Of a stretch of 64,000 nt of DNA, positions 60,847 through 64,000 are shown piece by piece. Position 1 is the first letter of the stretch. Each line of letters starts with the position of its first letter. The position numbers were made by a program, and so were the translations under genes. The notes below the pieces were generated by a model. It saw only the letters and a program-made list of their open reading frames with translations. It was not told the origin of the DNA and made no database searches. The stretch covers positions 7,501 through 71,500 of the forward strand of contig NZ_LMJY01000001.1 of the NCBI RefSeq assembly GCF_001421325.1, written 5' to 3'. This DNA comes from Novosphingobium sp. Leaf2 (lineage in GTDB: Bacteria; Pseudomonadota; Alphaproteobacteria; Sphingomonadales; Sphingomonadaceae).

Positions 60847-62313
60847 ATGGCCCGGTTCGCGCTGCGCGCCGGGCTACTCGCCGGGGGGTGTCTGATGTTC
60901 ACGGCGGCCAGCGCACCTGCGCAGGCCGAAACCCTGCGCGATGCGCTGGTCAACGCCTACAAGACAAACCCGACGCTGGAAGCCGCGCGTGCGCAGCAGC
61001 GCGCGACGGATGAAAACGTGCCCATCGCCCGCGCGCCCGGCCTGCCTTCGGCCAGCGCCACCGGTACATACACCGAGTATCTCAAGCAGAGCGAAAACTC
61101 GTTCAACGCGCCGCTGCGCACCTTTAACGCCGGCGGCAACCTTGGCGTGCCGCTCTATTCCGGCGGCGCGGTGAAGAACCGGGTCAAGGCCGCGAAGATC
61201 CGCGTCGAGGCCGGGCAGGCTGACTTGCGCGGCACCGAAGCCTCGGTGTTTTCGCAAGTCGTTGCCGCTTACATGGACGTGATCCGCACTGAGGCAATCG
61301 TCGGGTTGAACCGCAAGAACGTGGCCGTGCTGCAAACGAACCTGCAGGCCACCAGCGACCGGTTCCAGATCGGCAACCTTACCCGCACCGACGTGGCGCA
61401 GTCGCAGTCCCGCCTGGCGGTTGCGAAAAGCGACCTTCTGAGCGCGGAGGCCAATCTTGCCGCCGCCCGCGAAACGTATGTACGGCTTGTGGGAAGCGCG
61501 CCAGTTTCGCTGGAACCGCCGCCGCCCCTGCCCAACCTGCCGGCCAACGCTGAAGATGCCGCCGCCATCGCGCTCGATTCCAATCCGGACCTGATCGCCG
61601 CCCACCAGCGCAGCCTGGCGGCCGACAAGGATATCGACGTGGCTGGTGCAGGGCGGCTGCCTACCGTCAGCCTGTTCGCGCAGGGCAGCTACAACAATTA
61701 CTTCAATTCGCTTGCACGCGGCGTTTCTGGTGCGGGTATCTTCCAGAAGGATTCCTCCGCGCAAGCCGGCGCGCAGATCTCGATCCCGATCTTCCAAGGC
61801 GGGCTGCCAGCCGCGCAGCGCCGCCAGGCGCAGGCCAACGCGTCTGCCGCGATGGAACAGGAAATCGCGACCGAGCGGGACATCATCGCGCAAGTGCGCT
61901 CATCCTATACATCCTACGTCGCCTCGAACGATATTATCCGGTCCTCGCAAGTGGCGGTGGATGCCGCTTCTCTCAGCCTGGAAGGGGTGAAAGCGGAAAA
62001 CTCGGTCGGTAATCGCACCATCCTCGACATCCTCAATGCCGAGCAGGAACTGCTCAACGCGCAAGTGACGCTGGTGACGGCGCGCCGCAACGCCTACGTC
62101 GCCGGCTTCACCCTGCTGGCGGCGATGGGCCGAGCCGAGGCGCGCGACCTCAATCTGGATGGCGGGATGCTGTACGATCCGAACGCCAATTACGAACGCG
62201 TTCGCGGCAAGTTCTTCGACTGGGACGATGACAAGGCGCCGACCGTCCAGTCCACGCGCACCGTTGACACGCCCGTGCAGGACGGCGACATTCCCGCTTC
62301 GCAGGAGCCGTGA
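60847..62313 (+). CDS. tolC: TolC family outer membrane protein
   Basis: The 488-residue outer-membrane channel has a signal peptide (ending APAQA, near residue 26), two TolC repeat units with long helices (LRDALVNAYKTNPTLEAARAQQRA; LNRKNVAVLQTNLQATSDRFQIGNLTRTDVAQSQ), and the second-half equivalent VSLFAQGSYNNYFNS. It is the exit duct for type I secretion and RND pumps, a possible partner of adaptors like the one at the window start. Asp-rich tail beyond the barrel is common in the group. Confidence 0.93.
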   Translation: MARFALRAGLLAGGCLMFTAASAPAQAETLRDALVNAYKTNPTLEAARAQQRATDENVPIARAPGLPSASATGTYTEYLKQSENSFNAPLRTFNAGGNLGVPLYSGGAVKNRVKAAKIRVEAGQADLRGTEASVFSQVVAAYMDVIRTEAIVGLNRKNVAVLQTNLQATSDRFQIGNLTRTDVAQSQSRLAVAKSDLLSAEANLAAARETYVRLVGSAPVSLEPPPPLPNLPANAEDAAAIALDSNPDLIAAHQRSLAADKDIDVAGAGRLPTVSLFAQGSYNNYFNSLARGVSGAGIFQKDSSAQAGAQISIPIFQGGLPAAQRRQAQANASAAMEQEIATERDIIAQVRSSYTSYVASNDIIRSSQVAVDAASLSLEGVKAENSVGNRTILDILNAEQELLNAQVTLVTARRNAYVAGFTLLAAMGRAEARDLNLDGGMLYDPNANYERVRGKFFDWDDDKAPTVQSTRTVDTPVQDGDIPASQEP

Positions 62314-62382
62314 TCCGGACTAAGGGAACGCCGGCGCCGCAAATCGCGTTTTCTAGCACGCGAAACAGGGCATAACGGGGAC

Positions 62383-62826
62383 GTGTGGCAGATGCGGCAG
62401 AGCGGCGAACCTTCGGTGGAGGAGATCCTCCAGTCGATCAAGCAGGTCATCGCGCGCGACAGCAGCCTGGATACCCGCCCCCCGCGCAGCATTCGCGAAC
62501 CCGCTCCGGCGCCCCAGGATGACGACGATGACGTTCTGGAACTGCAGGAGGCGGCGCAACTGCCCCCGCAAACGGCTGACGCTGACGAACCCCTGATCCG
62601 GCCCCACGCGCGCGAATCCATGCGCGAATCGCTGGCGGCTCTGGCTATGCTGTCGGAGCCAGGCGCACAGCCGCAGATCGTGCGCGCGGGGGAAACCTCG
62701 CTGGAAGCGCTCACCCGCGAACTGCTGCGCCCGGCGCTCGCCGAATGGCTGGATCGCAATTTGCCGCCAATGGTGGAACGTCTGGTAGCCGCAGAGATCG
62801 CGCGCATCGTCGGCAAGAAAGGGTAA
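62383..62826 (+). CDS. PopZ-like DUF2497 protein
   Basis: A protein of about 147 residues. The N-terminal helix EPSVEEILQSIKQVIARD, a Pro/Asp-rich disordered middle (residues about 35-75), and the C-terminal block LRPALAEWLDRNLPPMVERLVAAEIARI are the PopZ/DUF2497 architecture. PopZ assembles a polar scaffold that anchors the chromosome origin. The GTG at 62383 and ATG at 62392 are both plausible starts. It is shorter than Caulobacter PopZ, as usual in sphingomonads. Confidence 0.88.
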   Translation: MWQMRQSGEPSVEEILQSIKQVIARDSSLDTRPPRSIREPAPAPQDDDDDVLELQEAAQLPPQTADADEPLIRPHARESMRESLAALAMLSEPGAQPQIVRAGETSLEALTRELLRPALAEWLDRNLPPMVERLVAAEIARIVGKKG

Positions 62827-62888
62827 GCGCGGCGGGTAATTTCACGCCCGGGCTGGACCCGGGCCGGGAGCCCCCCTACCTTCGCACC

Positions 62889-63320
62889 ATGCCCAAACCT
62901 GACTCGGCGCTGCTCGATCTTGCGCGCTACCCGTTTTCCGCCACGATTGAATCGCGTTTCGGCGATATGGACATCAACCGGCACATCAACAATGTGGCGT
63001 TGGCGGCTTACCTCGAAGACGCACGCGTCCGATTTTATGAGCAGACCGGATTTGGCGGCTGGAGCGATGGTCTGGCCACCATGATCGTCAGTCTGGCAGT
63101 GGAGTACCTAAGCGAAGGGCAATACCCTGACCCGTTTACGGTTTTCTGCGCTATCGAAGATCTCGGGCGCAGCAGCCATCGTCTGGTGCAGTTGATCGTG
63201 CAGGATGGCAGGATCATTGCGTTCGCACGAAGCGTGCTGGTTGCCGTCGGCGATAATGGCCCGGCGACGTTACCCGAGCATTTTCTGGAAAACGCCAAGC
63301 CATGGATGTTGCAGGTATGA
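62889..63320 (+). CDS. Acyl-CoA thioesterase (hotdog/4HBT fold)
   Basis: A 143-residue thioesterase. SRFGDMDINRHINNVALAAYLEDAR is the 4HBT pattern with its catalytic aspartate, and the hotdog helix and sheet follow. The acyl substrate is unknown. Its stop overlaps the start of the next gene (ATGA). Confidence 0.85.
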   Translation: MPKPDSALLDLARYPFSATIESRFGDMDINRHINNVALAAYLEDARVRFYEQTGFGGWSDGLATMIVSLAVEYLSEGQYPDPFTVFCAIEDLGRSSHRLVQLIVQDGRIIAFARSVLVAVGDNGPATLPEHFLENAKPWMLQV

Positions 63321-63691
63321 GCGAGCGGCGCGAAATCGAAAAGGCACAGGCCGCGCTTGCCAAGACCGGTGGCGATACCGTTCGCCGCCATATCTTCATC
63401 TGCGCCGAACCGCAAAAGGGCGAATGCTGCTCACCCGAAAAGGGGCAGGCTGCGTGGAAATATCTGAAAAAAAGGGTCAAGCAGCTGGGGCTTGACGGAG
63501 CGGGCGGCGTGGCACGCACCAAAGCCGATTGCCTGCGCATCTGCCATGCCGGACCCATTGCCGTCGTATGGCCGGACGGCGTGTGGTATCATTCGTGCGA
63601 CGAAGCGGTGCTCGAAAAGATCATCCAGCAGCACCTGATCGGCGGCGAACCCGTCGAAGAATACCGCCTGCGCCCACCGTCCGACATATAA
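63317..63691 (+). CDS. Thioredoxin-like 2Fe-2S ferredoxin
   Basis: A 124-residue protein. After a short helix, HIFICAEPQKGECCSPEKG, and then ADCLRICHAGPI give the four-cysteine pattern of thioredoxin-like 2Fe-2S ferredoxins. VVWPDGVWYHSCDE is the usual tail strand. It probably transfers electrons, but no partner is visible. Translationally coupled to the thioesterase. Confidence 0.88.
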   Translation: MSERREIEKAQAALAKTGGDTVRRHIFICAEPQKGECCSPEKGQAAWKYLKKRVKQLGLDGAGGVARTKADCLRICHAGPIAVVWPDGVWYHSCDEAVLEKIIQQHLIGGEPVEEYRLRPPSDI

Positions 63692-63698
63692 CGCCGGA

Positions 63699-63986
63699 TC
63701 AGCGCTCGGGTTTGTCCTGGTCGATCACCGATTCGTCATGGCCGGTGCCGCTGGACAGGAAGATCAGCCCCATCAACGCCGAGGCCAGCAGCATCGTGAA
63801 CCCCACGCCCAGCGCCGTAGCGATGTAGAAATGGATCGAGATCATCCCGTTCGACCGGTAGAGCAGGATGACCGAGCCCAGTACCAGCCCCACCGTAATC
63901 GTCATCATCCAGCGCATCACGCGCCGGAATCGCGCCCAGGCGTGCGCGGCTTTTTCCGGATCGTCGAGCGGTGAAGACGGTAACAT
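63699..63986 (-). CDS. Small two-helix membrane protein
   Basis: A 95-residue protein with two membrane segments (WMMTITVGLVLGSVILLY and FYIATALGVGFTMLLASALMGLIFL) and charged ends. It is complete in the window. No motif identifies it. It converges with the ferredoxin gene, 7 bases away. Confidence 0.7.
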   Translation of the reverse strand: MLPSSPLDDPEKAAHAWARFRRVMRWMMTITVGLVLGSVILLYRSNGMISIHFYIATALGVGFTMLLASALMGLIFLSSGTGHDESVIDQDKPER

Positions 63987-64000
63987 GCGCGCAATCTGGC

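Overview
The window is about 65% GC and looks like a chromosomal segment of a Sphingomonadales alphaproteobacterium, most likely Novosphingobium or a close relative. The reasons are the gene families present: UrcA, MmcB, DUF2093, DUF3035, DUF2141, a short PopZ/DUF2497 protein, an L28 of about 94 residues, and LytS/LytTR two-component pairs. No insertion sequence, prophage, plasmid gene or CRISPR array is visible, and coding density is very high.

Layout. 1-4518: the end of a HlyD-type adaptor, then opgG-opgH for osmoregulated periplasmic glucans. 4537-15140: a vitamin B12 locus built around two divergent cobalamin riboswitches. The minus-strand switch controls a BtuM-like transporter and cobO. 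The plus-strand switch controls btuB-DUF1636-cobT-phosphatase-cobS-cobD-cbiB-cobQ-cobU, in which every junction overlaps. No corrin-ring genes are present, so this locus covers uptake, adenosylation, amidation and nucleotide-loop assembly. 15148-29041: tRNA-Arg, an SOS-boxed mmcB, a GT-C membrane protein, a DEAD-box helicase, a sterol-desaturase-like hydroxylase, an MFS exporter, a PAS-like protein, an M48 protease, a DsbA-like protein, a LytS/LytTR pair, nadC and an RNase T2. 29060-35482: tadA, rpmB, the xseA-DUF2093-M23-esterase group, and purD head-to-head with xseA. 35552-43179: a long minus-strand housekeeping block gpmA-purE-purK-folA-ribF-ileS-lspA-DUF3035 ending in a terminator.

43555-50724: tRNA-Thr, then a TonB-dependent receptor translationally coupled to a beta-propeller phytase, preceded by an 11-bp-periodic Pho box; then a lytic transglycosylase, galU and murA. 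50792-53764: a small protein with a conserved C-terminal motif, a phosphoesterase-fold protein that has lost its metal ligands, a ribbon-helix-helix protein, and a PadR-HAAS-GIN operon with a palindromic operator. 53833-63986: a metallophosphoesterase/lipid kinase pair, UrcA, a second LytS/LytTR pair, class I fumarase, a reduced PIMT-like gene followed by tolC, a PopZ-like protein, a thioesterase, a 2Fe-2S protein and a small membrane protein.

The strongest regulatory logic readable from the DNA is B12 repression of corrinoid uptake and salvage by the twin riboswitches, phosphate-starvation control of the receptor-phytase operon, SOS control of mmcB, and likely autoregulation of the PadR operon. 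No wholly unknown multi-gene system stands out. The best candidates for new biology are the riboswitch pair with a solitary BtuM-like transporter, the Pho-boxed phytase/receptor unit and the pseudo-phosphoesterase.
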